Positions 1-9,760 of a DNA stretch of 64,000 nucleotides are shown piece after piece. Source of the stretch: Roseiarcus sp963748545 (lineage in GTDB: Bacteria; Pseudomonadota; Alphaproteobacteria; Rhizobiales; Beijerinckiaceae); assembly GCA_963748545.1 (NCBI GenBank), contig CAVVJO010000035.1:310001-374000 (forward strand), given 5' to 3'. A program made the translations under genes and the position numbers. How positions within the stretch are numbered: position 1 is the first letter of the stretch; each line of letters starts with the position of its first letter. Below the pieces are notes generated by a model that did not search any database, was not told the DNA's origin, and saw nothing but the letters and a program-made list of their open reading frames with translations.

Positions 1-1
1 C

Positions 2-439
2 ACGGGGCCGATCGGCTATCCGGGCGGGGCGGAGGTGGTCAACATGCAGCCGCCCGCGGCGCTGATCAAAAAGGGCGTTCACGAACTCCCCTGCATCGGC
101 GACGGACGGCAGTCCGGCACCTCGGGCTCGCCCTCGATCCTCAACGCCTCGCCCGAGGCCGCGGCGGGAGGGGGGCTTGCGCTCATCCGGACCGGCGATC
201 GGGTGCGGATCGACCTCCGAAAGCGGCAGGCCAACATTCTCATTTCCGACGACGAACTGAACCTTCGCCGCGCCGATCTGCAAAAGCACGGGGGCTACGC
301 CTATCCCAAGAGCCAGACGCCATGGCAGCAGATCCAGCGGGATATGGTGGCGCAGTTCGACGAGGGCATGGTGCTGAAGCCCGCGATCCCCTACCAGCGC
401 CTCGCGCAGACAATGGGCGTACCGCGGGACAATCATTGA
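2..439 (+). CDS. IlvD/Edd-family dehydratase, C-terminal part (sugar-acid dehydratase type)
   Basis: The gene enters from the left edge; only its last 145 codons are present. The reading frame from base 2 gives the family's conserved C-terminal motifs GPIGYPG, CIGDGRQSGTSGSPSI and NASPEAAAGGG, and it ends in a PRDNH tail. This family uses an Fe-S cluster and Mg2+ to dehydrate dihydroxy acids. The GRQSGTSGS stretch and the PRDNH tail resemble the arabinonate/xylonate dehydratase branch more than the valine-pathway IlvD, so a sugar-acid role is my inference. It fits the sugar island further right. No start or promoter is visible. It ends 56 bases before vapB. Confidence 0.85.
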   Translation, partial: TGPIGYPGGAEVVNMQPPAALIKKGVHELPCIGDGRQSGTSGSPSILNASPEAAAGGGLALIRTGDRVRIDLRKRQANILISDDELNLRRADLQKHGGYAYPKSQTPWQQIQRDMVAQFDEGMVLKPAIPYQRLAQTMGVPRDNH

Positions 440-450
440 CGGCGACGGCG

Positions 451-488
451 CTCCGTATATACTGAAGGGGACTTGCGTATATACGGAG
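451..488. promoter_or_regulatory. vapBC operator: nested palindromes
   Basis: Perfect 12-base inverted repeats (CTCCGTATATAC at 451-462 and its complement at 477-488) flank a 14-base spacer, 7 bases before the vapB start codon. Each arm carries the 8-base palindrome GTATATAC (455-462 and 477-484). The two palindromes are 22 bases apart centre to centre, about two helical turns, as expected for two antitoxin dimers on one face of DNA. Autoregulation by the VapBC complex is known for the family; assigning it to this site is inference. Confidence 0.75.
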
Positions 489-495
489 GCGCGTC

Positions 496-735
496 ATGGG
501 CATCAGCATCCGCGATCCGGAAGTGGCCGACCTCGCGCGCAGGCTCGCCGACCTCCGCGGGACCAACATGACGGAAGCCATCGCCCATGCGCTCAGGGCG
601 GAACTCAAGCGCGAACGCGACAAGCGACCGCTTGGGGAGCGGCTCAGGCAACTTGCGGATGAAACGGTCGCGATGGCGGGACCAAACCTCCGCGAGGTCA
701 CGAAGGAGGAGATCGACGACCTTTGGGGGCAGTGA
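496..735 (+). CDS. vapB: VapB-type antitoxin
   Basis: A 79-residue protein starting MGISIRDPEVADLARRLADL. It matches the Rv0623-like VapB family: a short N-terminal DNA-binding part followed by a charged helical C-terminus (TKEEIDDLWGQ) that would wrap the toxin. Its stop overlaps the likely start of the PIN-domain gene by GTGA, so the two are translationally coupled. A strong inverted repeat lies immediately upstream. The length and the pairing with a PIN toxin are typical. Which RNA or tRNA the partner cuts cannot be read from the sequence. Confidence 0.9.
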   Translation: MGISIRDPEVADLARRLADLRGTNMTEAIAHALRAELKRERDKRPLGERLRQLADETVAMAGPNLREVTKEEIDDLWGQ

Positions 736-1130
736 TTTTCATTGACACGTCGACGTTCGTCGCGGTGCTAGCAAATGAGCCCGACCGGGATCGTTTCATT
801 GACGCGATCGAGGCGGCTGATCATCGAATAACGTCGCCTGTCGTTCGTTTGGAAACCTGTATCGTCCTGAGCAGCCGGTTGGATTTTCCCCCGCGGGCGG
901 CCGCGGCCCAATTCGGTCGATTTCTTGAAGAGGCCGGGATCATGGAAGTCGAGGTCACAGGCGCCATCGGCATCGCCGCTGTCGCCTGTTTTGAGACCTT
1001 TGGCAAGGGACGCCATCCCGCCCGATTGAATTTTGCGGACTGTCTGAGCTATGCCTGCGCCAAGGTTCATGGCGCGACGCTCCTCTTCAAGGGCGACGAT
1101 TTTTCAAAGACGGACGTCAATGACGGGTAG
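732..1130 (+). CDS. vapC: VapC-type PIN-domain toxin ribonuclease
   Basis: I chose the GTG at 732 because it overlaps the vapB stop (GTGA) and gives MIFIDTSTF, the canonical PIN start; a TTG at 723 is also in frame. The 132-residue protein has the PIN acidic residues Asp5, Glu41 (RLETC), Asp103 (NFADCLSYACAK) and an acidic pair near 122-123 (KGDDF). These coordinate Mg2+ for RNA cleavage in this family. All catalytic acids appear present, so the toxin is probably active and held in check by VapB. The last 11 bases overlap the acetyltransferase start. Confidence 0.9.
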   Translation: MIFIDTSTFVAVLANEPDRDRFIDAIEAADHRITSPVVRLETCIVLSSRLDFPPRAAAAQFGRFLEEAGIMEVEVTGAIGIAAVACFETFGKGRHPARLNFADCLSYACAKVHGATLLFKGDDFSKTDVNDG

Positions 1131-1866
1131 ACTTCAATCGGCGCCGAACCCTGAAGCGCTCCCTTCGGCGATCGGCCCCGAGGTCGAAGCGTATCCGGCC
1201 CCGCGCCCCCAGCGCGTGACGCTCGCCGGGCGCTGGGTGACGCTCGCGCCGCTCGACGCCCGCAAGCACGCCGTCTCGCTCTACGACGGCTCGAACGGAG
1301 CCCCGGATCGGGAACGGGTCTGGACCTACCTCGGCGACGGCCCTTACGCCAACCTGCAGGACTTTCGCGCGAGCATCGAAACCAAGGCGCGTTCCGAGGA
1401 TCCGCTGTTCTTCGCCGTCGTCGACAACGCCTCGGGCCGGGCCCTCGGCTACCAGACGTTGATGCGGTTCGACGCCGCCAATCGCGCCGTCGAGGTCGGC
1501 AACGTCATGTACACGCCGGCGCTGCAGCGCACCGCCGGCGCGACCGAGGCGCAGTACCTGTTTGCGAGCTACGTCTTCGACACGCTCGGCGTGCGACGCT
1601 ACGAGTGGAAGTGCAACGCCCTCAACGCGCCGTCGCGCCGCGCGGCGGAGCGCCTGGGTTTCACTTTCGAGGGCGTCTTCCGCCAGCACATGATCGTCAA
1701 GGGCCGCAGCCGCGACACCGCCTGGTACGCTATGCTGGACAGCGAGTGGCCCACCCGCAAGAGCGCCTTCGAGCGCTGGCTCCGGCTCGACAATTTCGAT
1801 GCCGAGGGCCGGCAGAAGGAAAGCCTCTCAACTCTCGCACCGCGCGGCGGCGCCGAAGCGCGTTAA
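1120..1866 (+). CDS. GNAT-family N-acetyltransferase (RimL-like)
   Basis: The ATG at 1120 lies inside the end of vapC. A longer frame starting at 1051 runs through vapC and is unlikely. The 248-residue product has the RimJ/RimL layout: an N-terminal strand with RVTLAGRWVTLAPLD, an acetyl-CoA binding region around EVGNVMYTPALQRTAGATEA, and a C-terminal KCNALNAPSRRAAERLGF motif that is typical of this branch. Such enzymes acetylate amino groups of proteins or small molecules; the substrate here is unknown. The overlap with vapC suggests co-transcription with the toxin-antitoxin pair, perhaps only by chance of packing. Confidence 0.85.
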   Translation: MTGRLQSAPNPEALPSAIGPEVEAYPAPRPQRVTLAGRWVTLAPLDARKHAVSLYDGSNGAPDRERVWTYLGDGPYANLQDFRASIETKARSEDPLFFAVVDNASGRALGYQTLMRFDAANRAVEVGNVMYTPALQRTAGATEAQYLFASYVFDTLGVRRYEWKCNALNAPSRRAAERLGFTFEGVFRQHMIVKGRSRDTAWYAMLDSEWPTRKSAFERWLRLDNFDAEGRQKESLSTLAPRGGAEAR

Positions 1867-4800
1867 GCCCCCGCCGGCCGGCGCAGATCCAGGGTCAGCG
1901 GGAACTCCGGATGGGGCGCCTCGGGCGGCGGCTCATACAGACCCGGCGAATGGCCCCTCGGCTCGAACCGCGCAAGACGGCGCGCCTCCGCCTCGTTGCT
2001 GTTGACCGGGAAGGTGTCGTAGTTGCGGCCGCCGGGATGGGCGACGTGATAGACGCAGCCTCCGAGCGCGCGTCCGCTCCAGGCGTCGAAAATGTCGAAC
2101 ACCAGCGGCGCATGAACCGGCACGACCGGATGCATGGCCATCGCCGGCTGCCACGCCTTGAAGCGAACCGCCGCGACCGAGACGCCTTCGGTCGCCGTCT
2201 GGCGCAAGGGAACGCGGCGCCGGTTGCAGGCGACGACATAGCGCGAGGGGTCGGCCGTCGTGAGCTTCACCTGCAGCCGTTCGGTCGAGCTGTCGGTGTA
2301 GCGCGCGGTTCCGCCGATCGCGCCGGTCTCGCCGAGCACGTGCCAGGGCTCGAGCGCCTGCCGGATTTCCAGCGCCGCGCCGTCGTATTCGACCTCGCCG
2401 CAGAACGGAAAACGGAACTCGGCCTGCGCCTCGTACCAATCGGACCGGAAGTCGAAGCCGTGCGCCTTCAAATCGGCCAGCACGTCGAGAAAATCCTCCC
2501 AGACGTAGTGGCCGAGCATGAAGCGATCGTGCAGCGACGAGCCCCAGCGCGGCAAGGCGCCCTCGACTGGCGAACGCCACAGTCGCGCAAGAATGGCGCG
2601 CACCAGCAACTGCTGGGCGAGGCTCATGCGCGGGTCCGGCGGCATCTCGAAGCCACGGAACTCGACAAGGCCAAGCCGCCCGGTCGGGCCGTCGGGCGAA
2701 TAGAGCTTGTCGATGCAGATCTCGGCGCGATGGGTGTTGCCGGTCACGTCGGTCAGGATGTTGCGCATCAGCCGGTCGAGAAGCCATGGCGGCGGGGCGG
2801 CTCCCTCGCCCGGCTTCGGGATTTGCGCGATCGCGATCTCGAGCTCGTAGAGGCTGTCGTGACGCGCTTCGTCGATGCGCGGCGCCTGGCTGGTCGGGCC
2901 GATGAATAGGCCCGAGAACAGATAGCTGAGGCTCGGCCGCCTGAGCCAGTAGGTCACGAGGCTTTTCAGAAGATCAGGCCGGCGCAAAAACGGACTGTCG
3001 AGCGCCGTGGCGCCGCCGACCACGACATGATTGCCCCCGCCGGTGCCCGCATGCTTGCCGTCGATCATGAACTTGTCGGCGCCGAGCCGCGTCTGCCGCG
3101 CCTCTTCGTAGAGCGCCTGGGTGTGGGCCACGCATTCGCGCCAGTTCTGGGCCGGGTGGATGTTGACTTCGATCACCCCCGGATCGGGGGCGACGCGGAT
3201 CACGTTCAGCCGCGGATCCACCGGCGGCGCGTAGCCTTCGATATGGAGCGGCAGCCCAAGGCGTTCCGCCGCCGTCTCGACGGCTGCGATCAGTTCGAGA
3301 TAGTCCTCGAGCCGCTCGACCGGCGGCATGAACACGCAGAGGCGTCCGTCGCGCGCCTCAACCGAGATCGCGGTCCGCACCGCGCCGCTGATGTCGCCGA
3401 GCTTCTGCTCGACGCGCTCCTGCGCGGCCGAGCCGGACTCGGCGCCGCGAACGAGGCCTTCTGCTGCGCGCGCCCCCGCGCCGCCGGCTCGATATCCGGC
3501 AATGGCTGGCGGGGCTCGGTGGGATCGGCCTCGAAGACGTAAGGAAACGAAGCCGGCGGCACGTAGGGCAGGGTCCCGAGCGGCAGCCGATAGCCGACCG
3601 GGCTGTCGCCCGGCACGAGGTAGAGCATGCCGCGGCGCGTCTTCCACTTCTCGCTGCGCCAGTGCGAGCCGCTCGCCTGCGCCTGCCAGCGTTGGATCGG
3701 CAGAACGAAGCCGGAGGGCTCCGTCAGGCCGCGCGCAAACACCCGGGCGATGCGCTGACGCTCTTCCGGGTCCTTCAGCTTCGAGTTCTCGGGGGTGACG
3801 TTTTCGGGAAGGTTGCCTTCCTTGACGATCCACTCCGCCGGGTCCTCGTAGGCCGGGGCGACGTAATCCCCGGCGACGCCGAGCTCGGTCGCGATCCCGA
3901 CGAGCAGCGCCTGGGCCTGGTCCTTGCCGGCGCCGGTGTCGCGACGCTCAGGCGCGATCAAGGCGGCGTCGCGCCAGACCGGCTTGCCGTCGCGCCGCCA
4001 GTAGAGCGAAAAGGTCCAGCGCGGCAGCGTCTCGCCGGGATACCATTTGCCCTGCCCGTAATGCAGGAAGCCGCCGGGAGCGAAACGATCGCGCAGGCGG
4101 CGGACAAGCTTATCGGCGAGGTCCCGCTTGGTCGGCCCGACGGCGTCGGTGTTCCACTCGGCGGAATTCGTAATCGTCGATCGAGACGAAGGTCGGCTCG
4201 CCGCCCATGGTCAGGCGCACGTCCTCGGCCTGCAGAATCCGGTCGACCTCGTCGCCGAGCCGGTCGAGCGCGTCCCACGCCGTCTCGGAAAACGGCTTTG
4301 TGATGCGCGGATGCTCCGAGACGCGCTCGACCTTCATGTCGAAGGCGAAGTCGACGATGGCGAAGCTCGCGAGCCCGCTGATCGGCGCGGCGTTGCGATA
4401 GTGCGGGGTCGCGGCGAGCGGAATGTGGCTTTCCCCCGCCAGCAGGCCCGACGTCGGGTCGAGGCCGATCCAGCCGGCGCCCGGAAGATAGACTTCCGTC
4501 CAGGCATGCAGGTCGGTGAAGTCGTGGCTGGTTCCCGGCGGCCCATCGAGCGACACGAGGTCGGGCTTGAGCTGGATGAGATAGCCCGAGACGAAGCGGG
4601 CCGCGAACCCGAGATTGCGGAGAATCTGAACCAGGAGCCAGCTCGAATCGCGGCACGAGCCCGAGCCCAGCGTCAGCGTCTCCTCCGGCGTCTGGACGCC
4701 CGGCTCCATGCGGATCAGGTATTTGACCTGATGCGACAGATGGCGATTGAGCTCGACGACGAAGTCGACCGTGCGCGTCTGCGACCGGTCGAGGTCTTGG

Positions 4801-5192
4801 AGAAAGGCCGCGAGGCGGGGGCCGGCGGGCTCCGGCGTCCGGTAGATGACAAGGTCCGGCTTCAGGTCCTCGCCGTAGTCGAACGGCCAGTGCTCGGCGG
4901 CTTCTTCGACGAAGAAATCGAACGGATTGTAGACGGTCATATCCGCGACGACGTCGACCTCGATCTTGAACTCGGTGACGAGCTCCGGAAAGACGTAGCG
5001 GGCGAGCCAGTTGCCGTAGGGGTCCTGCTGGTGGTTCACGAAATGCCCGGCCGGCGACACCTTGAGGGAATGCGAGATGACCCGGGTGCGGCTGTGGGGC
5101 GCCGGTCGGAGCCGGATGATCTGCGGACCCAGCGACACCGGCCGGTCGTATCGGTAATGCGTCAGGTGATGGATCGCGGCTCGGATGGACAT
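1863..5192 (-). CDS. Transglutaminase-like / DUF2126 giant protein (two frame breaks)
   Basis: Three overlapping frames join into one protein of about 1109 residues, the normal length of this family. Residues 1-80 are a bacterial transglutaminase N-terminal domain. Next comes the papain-like transglutaminase core with Cys180 (GSGSCRDSSW), His229 (DLHAWTEVYLPG) and Asp245 (GLDPTSG). The rest is DUF2126, with VEVNIHPAQNW- and GTGGGNHVVVGG-type motifs. Frame breaks: GAATTC at 4164-4169, where GAATC restores DDYESAEWNTD, and a lost base near 3470 in a G-rich run. The family often sits beside DUF403/ATP-grasp proteins, but no such partner is here. No signal peptide is seen. Function is unknown; a role in peptide cross-linking or cleavage is possible. 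Confidence 0.88.
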
Positions 5193-5267
5193 GGGCTTCG
5201 GTGAACTCCCGGCGGATCGTCAAGCCTTTCACAATCCGCTGCGCCGCACAATGACGCGAGGCGCCCC

Positions 5268-7743
5268 TCAAGCGCCCAGGCCCAACCCGAGCGCGCTTTC
5301 CAGCGTGAGCTCGCGCCCGACGGCTTGCTCCTCGTCGTAGCGCGCTTCGCCCAGCGCCTCCTGGGCAAGCCGGGTGGCGTCGTCACGCGTGACGCGGAAG
5401 CTCGGGGCGAGCGGCATGGCGTCATGCGGACGGAGGGCCTCGACCGCGCCCAGGAGGCGGGCGGCGATGGCGGGGCGATTTCGCCGCGCCGCCAGATAAG
5501 CAACATGGCAGAGCGCTGGATAGGCCGAGCCGAGCGCCAGCGACAAGGGCTCCAGCCCGGCGCGCAGCTCAGCCTCGCCGCGATCGAGTTCGCCGACTTG
5601 TATCCGCGCGACGGCCCGATACGAACCGACGATCGCCTGGTTGAAGGCGCGAGTGGGCAGGCGTGGTCGGGACAGGAATTCATCGGCCGCGACGATGACC
5701 TCCCTCGCATTGCGCAGGCACAAGTCGGCGGCGATCAGGAGCGTCCAGACCGACTCGAGATAGGCGTCGTTCTCGGCGACCGAGCCGCGGAGGATTTCGA
5801 GAGCGGCGGCGAAACGGCGCCGACCGGCTGCCGGGTCCCCGCCCCACTGCGCGACGATCCCACGGACGAACTCGATCATGGCCCGCGCCGGCAGGGGCCA
5901 GCCCGGGTCGACGAGGCTCTCGGCTTCGGCGAGCGCGCGCTCGGCCTCCTCGCGCCGGCTGACGTAGCCGAACTGCGCGGCTGCGGTGTAGAGCGCGTCG
6001 AACAGCGCCATCGAGTTCGCCGAGCGGCCGGAACAGATCGGCGGCGCGAAGCGCGTATTCCCCCGGAAACTTCGCTGTCGCGGAATAAATCTTCGCGCGC
6101 GAGAGCCAAAAGCGGGCGGCGATGCGCGGCGGCGTCGAACTCGTCGACCCAGGGCTCCGCGGCTTCGAGATGACGCGCGCCTTCGTCGACGGCGCCCAAA
6201 ACGTGCCAGAGCCAGTTGAACTCCGCCCCGATCTCGACCGCGGTCAACCTGTCGCCGGTAGGGCCGAGCGTCCAGCGCATCGCCGCGCGCAGATTTTCGA
6301 GGTCGGGAAAGAGCAGCGCGGAACGCGTGACCGGCGTGGAGTTGACGGGCCGCGCCCGCAAGACGGCGACCATCGCGCGCGCGTGGCCGCGGTTCGCATG
6401 ATCGAGCCGGCCATTCGCCGCCAGCCGGTCGAGCGCGAACGCGCGCGTCGAATTCGAGCAGCCGATAGCGCGGCGGATCATCGGCGTCCGTCATGGCCAG
6501 CGACTTCTCGATGAGCCGCGACAGGAGGTCGAGCGCCTGCCATTCGGCGTCCGGCGTCGGTGCGAGCGCGGCGACCGCCGCTTCGAGCGGGAAGCCGCCG
6601 ACGAAAACGCCGAGCGCGTCGAGCGCGCGCTGTTCTTCGTCATCGAGCAAGCCGTAGCTCCAGGAGAGCGCCGCTTCGAGCGCGCGATGGCGGGGCGGAG
6701 CGCCCCGCGTATTTGCGGACAGCAGTTTGAGCCGCGCGCCAAGTCTTCGGCGCACGCCCTGCACCCCGAGCGCTTCGACCCGAGCCGCGGCGAGTTCGAT
6801 CGCCAGGGGCACGCCGTCCAGGCCGCGGCAGATTTCGATGACCGCCTCGACATTGTCGGCGCAAAGCTCGAAGCGCGGGTTCGCCTCCTGGACGCGGGCG
6901 GCAAAGAGCGCGACCGCGCCGTAGTCGAGCGCCCGCGTCGCCTGCGCATCATCAGGCACGGCGAGCGGGCCGAGTCGGTAGAGGCGTTCGCTGCGGACCT
7001 TGAGCGGAATCTGGCTGGTGACGACGAGCTTGACGTCGGGGCGCCGCGGCGCTGAGCGCCTCGGCCAATTCGGCGACGCCCTCGATGAGGCGCTCACAAT
7101 TGTCGAGCACGACGAGCAGGCGTCGGGAGGAGAGCCGATCGGCAAGCGCCCGCGCTCCGGCGTCGGGCGCAAAGCTGTCGATCCACAGCGCGCGCGCCGC
7201 CGTCGGCGCGACCGAGGACGCTTCCGCGATTGCGGAAAGATCGATCACGATTGCCTGCTCAGGCTCGCTCCAGGCCCGGGCGAGCGCGCGCGCGAGCCGC
7301 GTCTTGCCAATTCCCCCGGGGCCGACGATCGTGATGAGCGCATGGACCCTCGCCAGACCGAAGATTTCTTCGAATTCGCGCTCTCGACCGTAGAGCGTTC
7401 GAGCGTCGTCTCTCTGCGCGGGAGCGGGGTTGGGCGGCTCGGCGCCGGCCCCGAGAGCGATCCGATAGCCGCGGCCGGGCACATTGACGATTGCCTGCGG
7501 CCCCAGCAGTTCGCGCAGCGCGTGGACCTGCACGCGCAGGTTGCCTTCCTCGACCGCCAGGTTTGGCCAGACGGCGTCTAGAAGCTCGCGGGTCGGCACG
7601 ATCGCGCCCGCCTTGCCCGCAAGAACAATCAGCAAGTCGAGCGCGCGCGCGCCGATCTTCGCCGGTTTGTCGCCGATCGTCAGCCGGCGGGCGCCCTTGT
7701 CGATGCGGACAGCCCCGAACGCCCATTGGTCGTTGTCGCTCAT
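5268..7743 (-). CDS. OmpR-type winged-helix / NB-ARC ATPase regulator (four frame breaks)
   Basis: When rejoined this is about 823 residues. Residues 1-100 form an OmpR/PhoB-type winged helix ending in NVPGRGYRIALGAG. A GREREFEE linker leads into an NTPase domain with Walker A GPGGIGKTRLA and Walker B LLVVLDNCE, then a helical repeat region to the end. This is the AfsR/MalT-like architecture of single-protein, ATP-switched transcription regulators. All four breaks are single-base insertions: one C near 7040, GAATTC at 6450, GAACTC (plus strand) at 6137 and GAGTTC (plus strand) at 6013. The last three disappear if GANTC is restored. It is divergent from the PEP-CTERM gene, which may be its target. 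Confidence 0.82.
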
Positions 7744-7875
7744 CGTATCCTCTTGGACGGCGTGGCCTTCCGCGCGCCGATTTCCGCCAAAATCAAGAAG
7801 CCAGCTTCGCCGATTGGCAAGACGGGCGGCTCAGGATCCGAGACCGGTGTCGCGGGACGCCGGCGGTCTAACGAA

Positions 7876-7914
7876 TTTTAACATGTTTTAACGGGTCTCC
7901 TTCTGCAGGTTAAC
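7876..7914. promoter_or_regulatory. 10-base-period TTTTAAC repeats between divergent genes
   Basis: The 271-base gap between the winged-helix regulator and the PEP-CTERM gene is GC-rich except for one AT-rich patch. It carries TTTTAAC at 7876-7882 and 7886-7892, exactly 10 bases apart, and GTTAAC at 7909-7914. Tandem sites spaced by one helical turn are the usual binding pattern of OmpR-type winged helices. I propose this as the autoregulatory or target operator; binding is not shown. Confidence 0.4.
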
Positions 7915-8014
7915 GTCGCTCACGGTCTCGGGATGCTAGTCTTCCGCCTAGGGGGTCGAGCGTCCGGCTCACAGCCGCGGAGGATCTCCCCCCATTGCAA
8001 GCTGGGGTACGAAC

Positions 8015-8743
8015 ATGGGCAATCGCAGAGTTATCATTGGCGGCGTCGCGGCGGCGATCGTGGCGACCGCGGCGGGGGCGGCGCCCGCTCACGCGGACGC
8101 AATCTCGGCCGCGGACCCCAATAATGTCGCGCTCACCTCACGCGGAGCCTCGTTCGTCGCGGCTTCGAGCGCCAATCAAGCCCTTTTGTCGGGCGACCTT
8201 TCCCAGATGCAGATCAATCCCATCAGCGTATCGCCGTTGGCGACCTTCTCCAACGGAGACTGGCGCTATGTCTTCACCGATCCATGGGACGGAAGCGGCA
8301 ATCCTCCAAACGGCGACCAGACCTACGAAATCAGGCTGGGCGCTCTGTACGATCTCAATTTTTGCCGTGGCCTGGGTCAACAACGATCCTCGCAGCGTAG
8401 GCTCGCTTGTCGTCTCCGTCTCGACGGACGGCGTCCACTTTACGACCTTGAACGGGACGCAGAGCGTCAAGCCGTCGGGCGAAACGGCCGACGCGGAGGC
8501 GACCACGCTGACCGTGCAACCGGTTGATGCGCAATACGTCTTGTATGATTTCGGGCCGCCGTTCGGCGTCGCCAACGGCGGCGAGCAGGTCGGGTCCGCC
8601 TTCTATTCCGTCTCGGCCGACGGAACGCTCCCGGGTCTCCCGTTCCGGAGGCGTCGACATGGGCGATGCTGCTGCTCGGTTTCGCCGGGATCGGTTTGGC
8701 CGGCGTGTTCGCGTCGAGGAACAGCGGGACGGCTTCGGCGTAA
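8015..8743 (+). CDS. Exported protein with PEP-CTERM sorting signal (two compensating frame breaks)
   Basis: The ATG at 8015 starts a Sec signal peptide (MGNRRVIIGGVAAAIVATAA, with a likely cut after AHA). After correction the protein is 242 residues. The C-terminus, read from the frame ending at 8743, is VPEASTWAMLLLGFAGIG followed by a hydrophobic stretch and a short basic tail (ASR). This is a textbook PEP-CTERM signal for exosortase processing. The middle has strand-rich sequence with WVNNDP and VSVSTDGVHF but no domain I recognise. Breaks: GAAATC at 8327, where GAATC restores frame, and a lost G near 8640. No exosortase gene is in the window. The likely role is an envelope or extracellular-matrix protein. 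Confidence 0.75.
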
Positions 8744-8864
8744 TCGCTCTCGGTCCAACGAACGGGGGGCGTTGGACGCCGCTCTTCTGGTCGATCTAGA
8801 CCCGCGGAAACGACAGACCGGGGCCGCGGCGGGTCGGGCTCCGTCCGCCCGTAGGTTACCGGCG

Positions 8865-9575
8865 TCAGGCGCCGGCCGTCGCGACGCGGGCCTCCTCCGT
8901 CCATCCGCACGCCGCCAGCGCCTCGCGCATATGCGCCGGGACCGGCGCCTGGACCTCGATCGGAGGCCCGGACTTTGCGAGCGGCACCACGATCTTGCGC
9001 GCCAGCAACTGCAGCGGGACGTCGGCGCGCGCGCCGTAGATCGGATCGCCAAGAATCGGCCAGCCCCGCGCGGCGCAGTGGACGCGCAACTGATGGGTGC
9101 GGCCGGTTTTGGGCTCGAGCTCGAGCCAGGCGATCGGCGCGCCCCGCCATTCGCCGCGCCCTCGGACCTGCCATAGCGTTAGCGCCGGCTGGCCGTTCGG
9201 ATCGACTTTCATCCACCAGCCGCGCTTGTCGTCGAGCCGGCCGAGCGCCAGGTCGATCGAGCCGGCGTCAGCGTCCGGCGCGCCGGCCACGATCGCCCAG
9301 TAGGTCTTGGCGATCTTGCCCTGCTTGAACAGAAGCCCCAGTTTCTCCAGCGCTTTGTGATGACGGCCGAGCACAAGGCAACCCGCGGTTTCGCGGTCGA
9401 GCCGATGGGCGAGGGCGGGATTTCGCGGCAATCCGAAGCGCAACGCCTCGAAATCGTCCTCGAGACTGGCCCCGCCCTTCGGGCCGCGATGGACCGCCAC
9501 GCCCGCCGGTTTGTCGAGCACGAGCATCAATCCGTCGCGATAGAGGAGCCGCGCTCTTGTTTCTTCGGGCGTCAT
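8865..9575 (-). CDS. RluA-family pseudouridine synthase
   Basis: I start at ATG 9575 (MTPEETRARLLYRDGLMLVL). The longer frame to 9746 lacks family similarity and runs under the ftsY leader. The 236-residue protein is a single catalytic domain without an S4 domain. It has motif I ending in LDKPAGVAVH, motif II HRLDRETAG with the catalytic Asp, and motif III PKTGRTHQLRVH. Such enzymes isomerise uridine to pseudouridine in rRNA or tRNA. The short length without S4 suggests an RluA/TruC-like target; which one cannot be told. It is transcribed divergently from ftsY. Confidence 0.9.
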   Translation of the reverse strand: MTPEETRARLLYRDGLMLVLDKPAGVAVHRGPKGGASLEDDFEALRFGLPRNPALAHRLDRETAGCLVLGRHHKALEKLGLLFKQGKIAKTYWAIVAGAPDADAGSIDLALGRLDDKRGWWMKVDPNGQPALTLWQVRGRGEWRGAPIAWLELEPKTGRTHQLRVHCAARGWPILGDPIYGARADVPLQLLARKIVVPLAKSGPPIEVQAPVPAHMREALAACGWTEEARVATAGA

Positions 9576-9760
9576 GAGGACATAGGTAGCCAAGCAGACC
9601 CCGCCCGCATAGGCGGTAAGGTCACAGACGATATCAGTCGGTATGAGGCGCGATAGCCCCCGCCCCCGGACGCGTGGTCTCCCTCCCCGTTTCAGGGGAG
9701 AACCTTGCGCCGGCAGCGCTTCGGCGCGAAACGGCGATCTCGCCAAAGGAACGAAGAGCG

